Source of the DNA: Leucobacter triazinivorans
Lineage (GTDB): Bacteria > Actinomycetota > Actinomycetes > Actinomycetales > Microbacteriaceae
Length of the DNA: 64,000 nucleotides
Reading direction: 5' to 3'
Assembly: GCF_004208635.1 (NCBI RefSeq)
Contig: NZ_CP035806.1
Span: 1,550,001 to 1,614,000 of the forward strand
The translations under genes were made by a program, and so were the position numbers. The notes beneath the pieces are model-generated. The model had not been told where the DNA came from. It did no database searches and saw only the letters and a list, made by a program, of their open reading frames with translations. Positions 1 through 8,168 of the stretch are shown piece after piece (the first letter of the stretch is position 1; every line of letters starts with the position of its first letter).

Positions 1-216
1 GACCCCCGCGGCGAGCAGGTTCATCCAGGCTTCGGGCAGGTTGCCCACCCAGTACCCGGCCGCGGCCGCCACGGCCGCCAACGCGATCACCGGCGGTGCG
101 AGTCTCCACCCGTGGCGCCGGAATCGGAGCACCACGGCTTCGGGCTGCGTGTAGCCGGCAGGAGCGGGGCCGAGAATCGATTCGACCTCGGCCGTGACCG
201 AGCGCGGGGTGGACAT
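1..216 (-). CDS. Membrane protein, N-terminal part only
   Basis: The ATG at 216 opens a reading frame that runs off the window edge after 72 codons. The visible part has a polar N-terminus of about 35 residues, then a hydrophobic Ala/Val-rich segment (about residues 40-57, APPVIALAAVAAAAGYWVG) that looks like a membrane span and the start of a second one. The layout resembles small actinobacterial membrane proteins with a PH-like (bPH) domain, but the diagnostic part is missing, so the family is a guess. The start lies four bases after the flotillin stop, so it is probably the last visible gene of the NfeD-flotillin operon. Confidence 0.6.
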   Translation of the reverse strand, partial: MSTPRSVTAEVESILGPAPAGYTQPEAVVLRFRRHGWRLAPPVIALAAVAAAAGYWVGNLPEAWMNLLAAGV

Positions 217-220
217 GCCC

Positions 221-1912
221 CTATTCTGCCCGGTCCGCCTGCGACGAATCGCCGGAGGCGCTCAGCCGCTCCGAGGCCGCGGCGCCGGCGCGGCGCGCCG
301 CGCTCCCCGCGGCCGAGGCGGCCTCCGCGGCGGCCGCGGCCGCGTCGTCCGCTGCGGCCGACGCGGCCGATGCCAGGCCCCGCGCGGTCTCAGACGGCCC
401 GTCTCCCGATGCGCCGGTCTCGCCGGCGCCGGAATCCTCGGCGCCGATGCCCTCGGCGCCGGTCGCCCGGGCGCTCCGATCGGCATCACGGCCACGGCCC
501 TCCGCGTTGGCCGCCGCCCGCCCGGCTGCCGCGCCGGTGACCCCGCCGGTCACGGCACCGTTGAGCATTCCGACCAGGTCGACCCCCACCGTGTCCTTGG
601 CCATCTCGAGCAGCCCCTTGATGTTGCCCATCGCCTCGCCGGCGACCTTCGAGGTGCCGTCGGCCGAGACCACGGTCATGCTGTCGATCGCGCCGATGGC
701 CTGCGCGTACTCGCCCGCGATCTCGGGCAGCAGATGGATGAGCTCCTGCGCGAGCACGGCCTGCGACTGCGTCTCGAGCGCACGCGCACGGGCGTCGATG
801 GCGGCCGCCTCCGCGGTGCCCTTGGCCTCGATCGCCGCGGCCTCCGCGCGGCCCTCGGCCTCGAGCGCCTCGGACGCCGCGATACGGGCGGCACGGCTCG
901 CGAGCCCCTCGCGCTCGACCGCCTTCGCGCGGCCCTCGGCTGCGGAGACGGATGCGGCGGCCTCGGCTCGAGCGAGGGCCTCGACGCGATACGCCTCGGC
1001 CTCGGCGACGGCGCGCACGTCGGCGTTGAGCTGCTCGGTCTTGAGCGAGACCTCCTTCTGAGCGGTGATCTGCTGCTGCTCGACGATGGCCTGCTGCTGG
1101 ATCGCCTGCTCGAGCGGCTCGGCCGCTGACGCCTGCGCGGTCGCCTTGTCGGTCTCGACCTGCACGGCGGCCTGGCGGAGCTTGAGCTCGCGGTTGCGGT
1201 CGACCAGCACCTGCTCGGCAGCGATCTTGGCCTCCTGCGACGCCTGATACGCGTTGGTCTCGGCGATATCTGCGGCCTGGCGCACCTTCGCGGCCTCGGG
1301 GCGCCCGATGTTCGCGATGTAGTCGGCGCCGTCGCGGATCTCCTGGATCTGCAGGGTATCGACCACGAGGCCCTGCTTGGTGAGCGCCTCCTCGGCCGCC
1401 TCGAGCACGCTCTGGGCGACGACCGCGCGATCCCGAATGATCTGCAGCACCGTGAGTCCGCCGATGATCGAGCGCAGCGAGCCGGAGAGCACCTCCTGCG
1501 TCGACTCGTCGATCTCGTCCGAGTTCGAGAGGAAGCGCTGCGCCGCGGCCCGGATCATCTCCTGCGTGCCGCCGACCTTCACGACCGCCACAGCCTGGGC
1601 CTGGATGGTGATTCCGTCCGTGGTCTGCGCCTCGGTGGTGATCGAGAGACGGCGCGAGCGGAGCGAGATGGTGAACGACTTCTGCACGAAGGGCAGCACG
1701 AAGACGCCGCCGCCCGTGACCACCTTCTGCCCCGACAGGTCGCGCGAGCGCTTGCCGGTGGCGTCGACCACCTCCTTGCCCTTGCCCCCGGTGACGATGA
1801 TCGCCTCGTCCGGCTTGGCGATGCGATATCGCTTGATGATGACGAGCGCCACGAGCACCAGTGCGATGACCGCGCCGAAGATGCCGACGATCGCCGGGCT
1901 TGCGAGGAACAT
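221..1912 (-). CDS. Flotillin-family (SPFH/band 7) membrane scaffold protein
   Basis: This is a 563-residue flotillin, a membrane-anchored scaffold that organises membrane microdomains and affects fluidity. One N-terminal hydrophobic segment (about residues 8-27) is followed by the SPFH domain (about 30-200, with the IVTGGKGKEV and DGITIQAQAV stretches). A long Ala/Glu-rich coiled coil with EA repeats (about 210-400) is typical of flotillins. The last 110 or so residues are a low-complexity Ala/Gly/Asp tail. The start at 1912 has GGAGA four bases upstream and follows the NfeD-like gene by 11 bases. The NfeD-flotillin pairing is a known conserved arrangement (for example YuaF with FloT), which supports the call. 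Confidence 0.93.
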   Translation of the reverse strand: MFLASPAIVGIFGAVIALVLVALVIIKRYRIAKPDEAIIVTGGKGKEVVDATGKRSRDLSGQKVVTGGGVFVLPFVQKSFTISLRSRRLSITTEAQTTDGITIQAQAVAVVKVGGTQEMIRAAAQRFLSNSDEIDESTQEVLSGSLRSIIGGLTVLQIIRDRAVVAQSVLEAAEEALTKQGLVVDTLQIQEIRDGADYIANIGRPEAAKVRQAADIAETNAYQASQEAKIAAEQVLVDRNRELKLRQAAVQVETDKATAQASAAEPLEQAIQQQAIVEQQQITAQKEVSLKTEQLNADVRAVAEAEAYRVEALARAEAAASVSAAEGRAKAVEREGLASRAARIAASEALEAEGRAEAAAIEAKGTAEAAAIDARARALETQSQAVLAQELIHLLPEIAGEYAQAIGAIDSMTVVSADGTSKVAGEAMGNIKGLLEMAKDTVGVDLVGMLNGAVTGGVTGAAAGRAAANAEGRGRDADRSARATGAEGIGAEDSGAGETGASGDGPSETARGLASAASAAADDAAAAAAEAASAAGSAARRAGAAASERLSASGDSSQADRAE

Positions 1913-1923
1913 TCAGTCTCCGT

Positions 1924-2523
1924 TCATTCGGAATCGGGAGTGGGAGCGGGGTCGGGAGTGGGAGCGGGAGCCGCGGGCGCCGCGGGCTCGACCGGTTCGA
2001 CACGCACCGAGGTGGAGGTGACGACCTGCACCACCCGCACGGCGGTGCCCCGCGGAATCGGCTCAGCCGCCGTGGCGGAGAGCGAGATGCGCTCGCCATG
2101 ACGGGTGAGCGCGACCTCGCCGAGGCCCTGCTGCGGGATCGCCAGAACCACGGACCCGAGCGCGCCCACGAGATCGTCGCCGCTGACGGCCGTGGTGGAC
2201 TCCGCACTGCGGATGAGGCGCGACAGCCACCACGCGGCCGCGCCGCCGACCACGCCGGCGAGCGAGCCGACGAGCGCCGAGGCGGGTGTCGACATCCCGG
2301 CACCGACGCTCGCGAAGGCGGTGAATCCGAAGATCGCCGTGAACGCTGCGATGGTCGTGAGGCTCAGCGGCCCGTCGCCGAAGTCGAACGCGTCGAAGAT
2401 GCCGTCGAGCAGGAGCGAGATGAGCAGCAGCACCCCGCCGACGATGCCGATGATGAGGAAGACGCCGCCAGTGACGATCGAGCCGTCGAGCAGACGATCG
2501 AACCAGTCCATGATGCCGTCCAT
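1924..2523 (-). CDS. NfeD-like membrane protein, flotillin partner
   Basis: A 199-residue protein with several hydrophobic segments in the first 110 residues and a soluble C-terminal beta-rich domain (GALGSVVLAIPQQGLGEVAL to RVVQVVTSTSVRVEPVE), as in the OB-fold of NfeD proteins. NfeD proteins are encoded next to SPFH proteins and work with them, and flotillin follows here after 11 bases. The ATG at 2523 is preferred because AGAGGAGG lies seven bases upstream; a frame extension up to 2589 lacks such a site. The final 20 or so residues are an Ala/Pro/Asp repeat tail. Confidence 0.85.
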   Translation of the reverse strand: MDGIMDWFDRLLDGSIVTGGVFLIIGIVGGVLLLISLLLDGIFDAFDFGDGPLSLTTIAAFTAIFGFTAFASVGAGMSTPASALVGSLAGVVGGAAAWWLSRLIRSAESTTAVSGDDLVGALGSVVLAIPQQGLGEVALTRHGERISLSATAAEPIPRGTAVRVVQVVTSTSVRVEPVEPAAPAAPAPTPDPAPTPDSE

Positions 2524-2581
2524 CGGTCGCCTCCTCTCGGGCGCTGTCGCGTACTGCGAGGGTATCAAGGGCCTCCGACGC

Positions 2582-5179
2582 TCACGCAATCTCCGGCAGC
2601 CGGAGCACGGAGCCGAGGAGGTCCCTGCCGTACCGCGTGCGCGGCGCCGAGAAGAATTCGGGGCCGCCGGTCTCGACCGCGCGGCCGTCGCGCATCACGA
2701 GGACGGCGTCGCAGAGCTCGTGCACGACTGCGAGATCGTGCGATACGACCACGAGCGCCACCCCGGGTTCGCTCCGCAACGCGCGCAGCAGTTCGATCAC
2801 GCTGGCCTGCACGGAGACGTCGAGGGCGCTCGTGGGCTCGTCGGCCACGATCACTCGCGGCTCCACGGCGAGCGCCCGCGCGAGCGCGACCCTCTGGCGC
2901 TGCCCGCCGGAGAGCTCGTGCGGGTAGGCGCGGGCGAGCGCGGGATCGAGACGGACCAGCCCGAGCAACTCGGCGATCCGCGCGGCCGTTCGGGCTCGCG
3001 GCACGATCCGGTGCACCCGCAGCAGCTCTCCGAGGGTCTGCGCGACGGTCATGCGCGGGTCGAGAGACGAGTACGGATCCTGCGGCACGAGCTGCACTGC
3101 ACGGGCCTCGGTGCGGGAGCGCCGCCGCGGGAGCGGTGCTTCGTCGAGCCGGATCTCGCCCCGCTCGGCCGCCACTTGGCCCACCAAGGCGCGGGCCAGG
3201 CTGGTCTTGCCCGACCCCGATTCGCCGACGATCCCGAGGGCGCCGCCCCGCGAGACCGAGAACGAGACCCCGGCGACCGCCGCGAGCTCGCCGTAGCGCA
3301 CCTCGACACCGCGCGCCTCGAGCAGCGCCGGCGCGGGCTCGGGATCCGCCGCCGCGGGCCCGGGATCCGGGGCCGCGGGATCCGAATCGGGCAGCGCGGG
3401 ATCCGAATCGAGCAGCGCGGGCGCGGGATCCGGCAGCCGGGGCACCGCCTCGAGGAGCGAGACCGTGTAGGCATCGCGCGGCTCTCGGATCACGCGCGCC
3501 GTCGGCCCCGACTCCACCTCGGCGCCCGCGCGCATGACCAGCACCCGGTCGCACATGGAGGCGACCACCGCAAGATCATGGCTCACGAACACGAGCGTGA
3601 GCCCGCGCTCTCGCCGCACCTCGTCGAGCAGCCCCAGCACCTGCCGCTGCACGGTCACGTCGAGCGCGGTCGTGGGCTCATCGCACAGCAGCACCGCCGG
3701 ATCGCCCGCGAGCGCCATCGCGATCACCACGCGCTGGCGCTGACCGCCGGACAGCTGGTGCGGGTACGAGCGCGCGATGCGATCGGGGTCAGGAAGCTCC
3801 ACCTGCTGCAGCAGTTCTCGCACGCGGGCGCGCGCGCGAGCCTGTGATCCCGAGGCGCCTCCCGCCTCGACGGCCTCTCGCAGCTGCGCGCCCACGCGCG
3901 TGAGCGGATCGAGCGCCGTGAGCGGATCCTGGAACACCATGCCGACCGTGCCGCCGACCGCGACCTCGCCGCCGGACGCGCGCGTGCCCGCGGGCAGCAT
4001 CCCGAGCAGGGCGCGCAGTGTGAGGCTCTTGCCCGACCCCGACTCCCCGACGATGCCGAGCGCCTCGCCGGGCGCCACCGAGAAGGAGAGCCCGTCGACG
4101 AGCAGCGATCCCGCTCTGCCGCCGCCCGCTCGGGCCCCGGCGCGATCCGCGCCGCCGCCGCCCGCTCCGGCCCCGGCGCCGCGAGCAGCACCCGCGGCGA
4201 CCTGCAGCCCGCGCACGCGCACCTCGCCGGCCGCGACACCGCTCCCCACCCGGACCCGCGAAGTGGGAGTCGCGATCTGCCGCTTCGAGTGCGGGGAAGC
4301 GGCAGATCGCGACTCCCACTTCGCGGCGGATCGACCGCGACCCGCTGCGGCTCGCGGCGCGCTCCCCACCCGCAGCGCATCGCCGATCCCATCGCCCAGC
4401 AGCGACAGCGCGATCCCGGTCACCACCACCGCGAGCCCCGGGAACGCCGCCAGCCACCACTGCGTCGTCACGAACTGCTGCGCGTCGGCGATCATGGTGC
4501 CCCAGTCGGGCGTGGGCGGTTGGATCCCGAGCCCCAGGTACCCGAGCGTGACGATCGCCACCATGATGAGCACGATCTCGGTGGCGAGCAGCACGACCGC
4601 CTGCGGCAGCAGGTTGGGCAGCAGGTGGCGCAGCAGCACCCGCGCGTGCGACAACCCGCCGCCGCGCGCCGCCTGCACCCAGCCGGCCTCCCGCAGCGAC
4701 GCGGTCATGGCCCGCAGCACGCGGGCGTACCCCACCCAGCCCACCAGCGCGAAGGCGAGAATGATGCCGCTCTCGCCCGCTCCCACGGCGAACACGATCG
4801 CGATCACGATCACGTAGAAGGGGAACGCGATGACCGTGTCGGTGATCCGCGACGCCGTCCAGTCGACCGCACCGCCGAAGTAGCCCGAGACGAGGCCGAC
4901 GGCCACGCCGATCACGAACGGGGCGAGCGAGGCGAGGATCGCGATGCGCAGATCGGTTCGGGCCGCGAAGAGCAGGCGCGAGAGCACGTCGCGCCCCAGC
5001 TGGTCGGTGCCGAGCCAGTGCTCCGGAGACGGCGGCAGGAGGCCGCCGGTCAGATTCTGCGCGCTCGGCGAGTAGGGAGCGAGGATCGGGGCGAGGATCG
5101 CCGCGGTCAGGATCAGCCCGAAGAGCACCGCGCCCCCGACGAACGCTGGAGAGCGCGTGGCCCGGTTCCAGAAGCTCAT
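2582..5179 (-). CDS. Oligopeptide-type ABC importer: DppC permease fused to DppD and DppF ATPases
   Basis: One 865-residue frame joins three subunits that are usually separate. Residues 1-270 are a DppC/OppC permease, with about six membrane segments, HWLGTDQLGRDVLSRLL near 54-70 and an EAA-type loop near 164-190. Residues 345-575 are the first ATPase: Walker A GESGSGKS at 378-385, LSGGQ at 476-480, Walker B with DEP at 500-502. Residues 620-865 are the second: GESGSGKT at 652-659, LSGGQ at 756-760, DEP at 780-782. Both sites look intact. The first linker (270-345) is Arg/Ala/Gly-rich and partly encoded by a 69-bp palindrome at 4257-4325; the second (580-620) is a run of DP/PDSDP repeats. The ATG at 5179 overlaps the upstream permease stop by four bases. 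DppD/DppF fusions are known; adding the permease is unusual. Substrate is probably a short peptide or related compound. Confidence 0.88.
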   Translation of the reverse strand: MSFWNRATRSPAFVGGAVLFGLILTAAILAPILAPYSPSAQNLTGGLLPPSPEHWLGTDQLGRDVLSRLLFAARTDLRIAILASLAPFVIGVAVGLVSGYFGGAVDWTASRITDTVIAFPFYVIVIAIVFAVGAGESGIILAFALVGWVGYARVLRAMTASLREAGWVQAARGGGLSHARVLLRHLLPNLLPQAVVLLATEIVLIMVAIVTLGYLGLGIQPPTPDWGTMIADAQQFVTTQWWLAAFPGLAVVVTGIALSLLGDGIGDALRVGSAPRAAAGRGRSAAKWESRSAASPHSKRQIATPTSRVRVGSGVAAGEVRVRGLQVAAGAARGAGAGAGGGGADRAGARAGGGRAGSLLVDGLSFSVAPGEALGIVGESGSGKSLTLRALLGMLPAGTRASGGEVAVGGTVGMVFQDPLTALDPLTRVGAQLREAVEAGGASGSQARARARVRELLQQVELPDPDRIARSYPHQLSGGQRQRVVIAMALAGDPAVLLCDEPTTALDVTVQRQVLGLLDEVRRERGLTLVFVSHDLAVVASMCDRVLVMRAGAEVESGPTARVIREPRDAYTVSLLEAVPRLPDPAPALLDSDPALPDSDPAAPDPGPAAADPEPAPALLEARGVEVRYGELAAVAGVSFSVSRGGALGIVGESGSGKTSLARALVGQVAAERGEIRLDEAPLPRRRSRTEARAVQLVPQDPYSSLDPRMTVAQTLGELLRVHRIVPRARTAARIAELLGLVRLDPALARAYPHELSGGQRQRVALARALAVEPRVIVADEPTSALDVSVQASVIELLRALRSEPGVALVVVSHDLAVVHELCDAVLVMRDGRAVETGGPEFFSAPRTRYGRDLLGSVLRLPEIA
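4257..4325. repeat. Perfect 30-bp palindromic element inside the fused ABC gene
   Basis: Arms at 4257-4286 and 4296-4325 are exact reverse complements around a 9-base loop. The element is 69 bp, so it adds 23 codons without changing frame; it encodes about residues 285-308 of the permease-ATPase linker. Its left arm (from 4261, AAGTGGGAGTCGCGATCTG) matches the left arm of the intergenic element at 13852-13917 at 25 of 26 bases, so the two belong to one dispersed family. Confidence 0.93.
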
Positions 5180-6156
5180 CGGGACCCCCCGTCGCCGTCG
5201 CCGACGCGCAGCCGCGGATCGAGCATCGCCGCGAGCACCCCGGCCAGCGCGGTGACGAGCACGACGAGCACGGCGCAGTAGAGCGCGACGCCCTGCACCA
5301 CGGGAAAATCGCGGCTCCCGATCGACTGGAAGAGCAGCGTGCCGATCCCGCCGATCGCGAACACCTTCTCGACCACCAGCGTGCCGCCGATGAGATAGGC
5401 CGTGTTCACACTGAGCAGCGTGAGCGCGGGCAGCGCAGCACCCCGCAGCACGTGGCGCCGCAGGATGCGCCGTTCGGGGATGCGCGCCGCCCGCAACGTG
5501 GTCACGAAATCGGCCGACAGCACCTCGATGAGCTGGGCGCGCAGCGAGCGGATCAGCGGCGGCGCCATGCCGAGCGCCACGGCGAGCGACGGCAGGAAGA
5601 GGCTGCGCAAAGGCTCCCCCGGGCCCGATCCCACGCCCCCTACCGGGAACCAGCCCAGATGCACCGCGAACACGATGATGAGCAGCAGACCGATCCAGAA
5701 GAGAGGCATGCCCAGGCCGACGGTCGGCAGGATCCGCACCAGGTGATCCGCCCAACCGTCCTTGCGCAGCGCGGCGGCGAGGGCGAGCGGCACCGCGATG
5801 CACACGGCGAGCAGCACGGCGAAAACGACGATGCCGAGGCTCACCGGGGCCTTGTCGAGGATCAGTTCACGGGTCGACTGGCCCGTGACGAGCGAATCGC
5901 CCGTGTCGAATCGCGTGACGAGCTGCACGAGGAAGTCGGTGAACTGCTTCAGGAGCGGCTGTTCGAGGCCGAGCTGCTCGCGCAGTGCGGCGACGGACTC
6001 GGGCGTGGCGCGCTCGCCGAGGATCATCGCGGCGGGATCGCCCGGCACCAGGCGCAGCAGGAAGAACACGGCGATCACCACGCCGAGCATCACCGGGACG
6101 ACGCGGGCGAGGATGCGCCCCGCCGCCCCCGCTGTTCGCTGTGCTCTACTCCTCAC
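5176..6156 (-). CDS. Oligopeptide-type ABC importer permease (DppB/OppB type)
   Basis: A 326-residue permease with an N-terminal membrane span (about 15-37), the DppB-type LRLVPGDPAAMILGERAT motif near residues 34-51, and further spans to the C-terminus. The conserved loop before the last spans (ADFVTTLRAARIPERRILRRH) matches the EAA region that contacts the ATPase. It would form the membrane channel with the permease domain of the fused gene, which it overlaps by ATGA. The start is GTG at 6156 with AGGGTG upstream; no better ATG is available in frame. A long palindrome at 6194-6299 separates it from the binding-protein gene. Confidence 0.9.
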   Translation of the reverse strand: MRSRAQRTAGAAGRILARVVPVMLGVVIAVFFLLRLVPGDPAAMILGERATPESVAALREQLGLEQPLLKQFTDFLVQLVTRFDTGDSLVTGQSTRELILDKAPVSLGIVVFAVLLAVCIAVPLALAAALRKDGWADHLVRILPTVGLGMPLFWIGLLLIIVFAVHLGWFPVGGVGSGPGEPLRSLFLPSLAVALGMAPPLIRSLRAQLIEVLSADFVTTLRAARIPERRILRRHVLRGAALPALTLLSVNTAYLIGGTLVVEKVFAIGGIGTLLFQSIGSRDFPVVQGVALYCAVLVVLVTALAGVLAAMLDPRLRVGDGDGGSR

Positions 6157-6193
6157 CGTTTCACCCTACTTGCGCTCTCCACGGACAGGGAGA

Positions 6194-6299
6194 GGCGGGG
6201 AGGGGACTCCGACCCTGTCGCTTTCGCGGTCGAACGATATGCGATTTTGCATATCGTGAGAACGCGATGTCGCGATGGGGTCGGAGTCCCCTCCCCGCC
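6194..6299. repeat. Long nested palindrome between binding-protein and permease genes
   Basis: A perfect 22-bp inverted repeat (6194-6215 and 6278-6299) encloses a second perfect 9-bp one (6234-6242 and 6249-6257, ACGATATGC/GCATATCGT) around an AT-rich tip. The whole 106 bp is close to a single palindrome. It begins seven bases after the stop of the binding-protein gene in the direction of transcription. It could act as an RNA-stabilising hairpin or partial terminator that lets the binding protein be made in excess over the permeases, or be a mobile palindromic repeat. Confidence 0.9.
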
Positions 6300-6306
6300 G
6301 GAACCC

Positions 6307-7887
6307 CTACTCCGCCGCCAACCAGACGTCCTGGAAGCGCACGCTCGAGTTGGGCAGCACCGTGAAACCGTGCACCCGGTCGGTGGTGGCCTTGAGATTC
6401 GCCGGGAAGAAGAGCGGGATGTAGGGCACCTCGTCGGCGAGGATCTGCTGGATCTCGCGGTAGATCGCCGCGCGCTCTTCGCCGTCCGGAGTGGTGCGCC
6501 CCTCGTGCATCAGCTCGGTGACGCGATCGTCGGTGAAGTGCGTCCAGTACGACTTGCTGAAGCCCTCGGGGTCGGCCTGGAACGTGATGAAGCCGTTGGG
6601 GTCGGGCGCGTCGGACTGGCCGCTGTTGATCATGAGGTCGTAGTCGTAGGCGAAGAAGCGCTCGCGGAACACCGCGATGTCGAGCGACTCGATCTCGACC
6701 TCGATGCCGATCTGCGCGAGCGACTCCTGCACGATCTGGGCGATCTGGGCCCTCTGGGCATTGCCGCTCGCGACGAGCAGGGTGGTCGAGAAGCCGTCGG
6801 GGTACTCGGACTGCGCGAGCTCGGCCTTCGCCGCCTCGATGTCGAAATCGAGCGCCTCGACCTCGTCGTTCGCCGAGTACGTGATGCTCGGAGGCAGCAG
6901 CGAGTTCGCGACCTCGGCCGTTCCGAAGGTGGTGGCCGTCGCGATCCCGTCGCGATCGAGCGCGTGCGCGATGGCGCGGCGCACGTGGCGGTCGGCGAAC
7001 TGCTCGCGCTGCGTGTTGAAGAAGACCTGCTCGGTCGACCAGCCCTCGGTCTGCGACAGCACGGTGTTCGCGGCGGCGTCGACCTCGGCGGCGTTGGCCG
7101 CGGGCACGGTGTCGATCGCGTCGAGCTGCCCGGCGGCGAGCTGCTGCCGCAACTGGGTGTCGTCGGCCACGAACGTGTAGACGAGTCCGTCGAGGTAGGG
7201 CTTGCCCTCCTGCCAGTAGTGCTCGTTCTTCACGAACGAGAGGTCGCCGTTGGGATCCCACTCGTCGACCACGAAGGGGCCGGTGCCGACCGGGTTCTGG
7301 AAGAACTCCTCCTCGCTCAGGCCCCCGAACTCCGCCGGGAAGATTCCGTTCGAGAAGCCCGACAGCTCGGAGAGGAACGGCGTGTAGGGCGCGTCGAGGG
7401 TGATGGTGACCTCGCGCTCGCCCGTCGCCTCGAGGCCCGCGATCGGCGCGGTGAGCGGAAGCGGGCCGCCGACCTCGATGTGCCGCGTGAGCGAGAACAC
7501 GACGTCGTCGGGGGTGACCGGCTCGCCATTCGAGAATCGCAGCCCGTCGCGCAGAGTGAAGGTGTAGACGAGACCGTCCTCGCTCTCGTCGACCTCGGCG
7601 AGCCACGGACCGATCTCGCCCTGCTCGTCGAAGGCGACGAGCGGCTCGAAGATCTTGTCGATCGCAAAGGCGTTGTTGGCCGTGATCTGCTGATTGAGGT
7701 CGAGATCGTTCACCGCGGCGACGCGGCCGAAGGCGAGCGTGCCGCCAGAGACGGGTTCGCCGGCGTCGGATCCCGCGTTCGGCGCGGGATCCCCGCTGCC
7801 GGCGCAGGCGCTGAGCACGAGGGCCGCGGACAGCGCGGCCGCGGCGAGGGCGAGGCGGCGGGGCCTCGAAGACTTCGGCATTCTCAC
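6307..7887 (-). CDS. Peptide-type ABC substrate-binding lipoprotein (SBP family 5)
   Basis: A 526-residue extracellular solute-binding protein of the DppA/OppA family. The N-terminus is a lipoprotein signal (basic PKSSRPRR, hydrophobic Ala/Leu run, then LSAC with the lipidated Cys near residue 27). The body has the family signatures GEPVTPDDVVFSLTRHI and NPVGTGPFVVDEW, and a C-terminal half typical of the two-lobed fold. GTG at 7887 is chosen because AAGGAAG sits about seven bases upstream; the ATG at 7881 is the alternative. It is the first gene of the importer operon and should deliver substrate to the 6156 permease and the fused permease-ATPase. Substrate is not evident. Confidence 0.93.
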   Translation of the reverse strand: MRMPKSSRPRRLALAAAALSAALVLSACAGSGDPAPNAGSDAGEPVSGGTLAFGRVAAVNDLDLNQQITANNAFAIDKIFEPLVAFDEQGEIGPWLAEVDESEDGLVYTFTLRDGLRFSNGEPVTPDDVVFSLTRHIEVGGPLPLTAPIAGLEATGEREVTITLDAPYTPFLSELSGFSNGIFPAEFGGLSEEEFFQNPVGTGPFVVDEWDPNGDLSFVKNEHYWQEGKPYLDGLVYTFVADDTQLRQQLAAGQLDAIDTVPAANAAEVDAAANTVLSQTEGWSTEQVFFNTQREQFADRHVRRAIAHALDRDGIATATTFGTAEVANSLLPPSITYSANDEVEALDFDIEAAKAELAQSEYPDGFSTTLLVASGNAQRAQIAQIVQESLAQIGIEVEIESLDIAVFRERFFAYDYDLMINSGQSDAPDPNGFITFQADPEGFSKSYWTHFTDDRVTELMHEGRTTPDGEERAAIYREIQQILADEVPYIPLFFPANLKATTDRVHGFTVLPNSSVRFQDVWLAAE

Positions 7888-7947
7888 GGTGTTCTTCCTT
7901 GCATCGCGGGTGTCTCGGCGCGGGAGCGCCCCGCCCACCGAGTGGTC

Positions 7948-7963
7948 TACCCTTCTACGGTAG
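7948..7963. promoter_or_regulatory. Small inverted repeat upstream of the importer operon
   Basis: CTACC (7948-7952) and GGTAG (7959-7963) form a short palindrome about 60 bp upstream of the binding-protein start. On the minus strand TTGACT lies just upstream of it. It could be a repressor site over the promoter, but the arms are short. Confidence 0.25.
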
Positions 7964-8062
7964 TCAACGGACCATCGATGTACCACTTTGCGGCGCTCCG
8001 GGCGAACCACCTCGCCTCGCCCGCCGGCTCCCGCGTATGCCCGGCCCGGGTTCGGCACGTCC

Positions 8063-8139
8063 GTCGTGCAGGAGATCCTGCGCCATTCGGACACCTACAC
8101 GGCGTGTCGGTCCGAATACGGGGTGATCTCCTGCACGAC
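8063..8139. repeat. 77-bp imperfect palindrome in the 7888-8168 spacer
   Basis: The outer arms are a perfect 15-bp inverted repeat (8063-8077 GTCGTGCAGGAGATC with 8125-8139). A second matched block, ATTCGGA with TCCGAAT, lies nearer the centre, so almost the whole segment folds on itself. It lies downstream of the amidohydrolase stop and upstream of the importer operon, both on the minus strand, so it could end the first transcript. Its size and composite arms look more like a dispersed palindromic repeat than a simple terminator. Confidence 0.85.
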
Positions 8140-8168
8140 TGGCGGAGCTGCGCACACGGGTGCCGCGC

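Noticed and set aside
486..2303. Long open frame antisense/out of frame over flotillin and NfeD genes
   Set aside because: Arg/Pro/Gly-rich translation with no motifs, as expected for shadow frames in very high-GC DNA; the flotillin and NfeD frames have clear domains and ribosome-binding sites.
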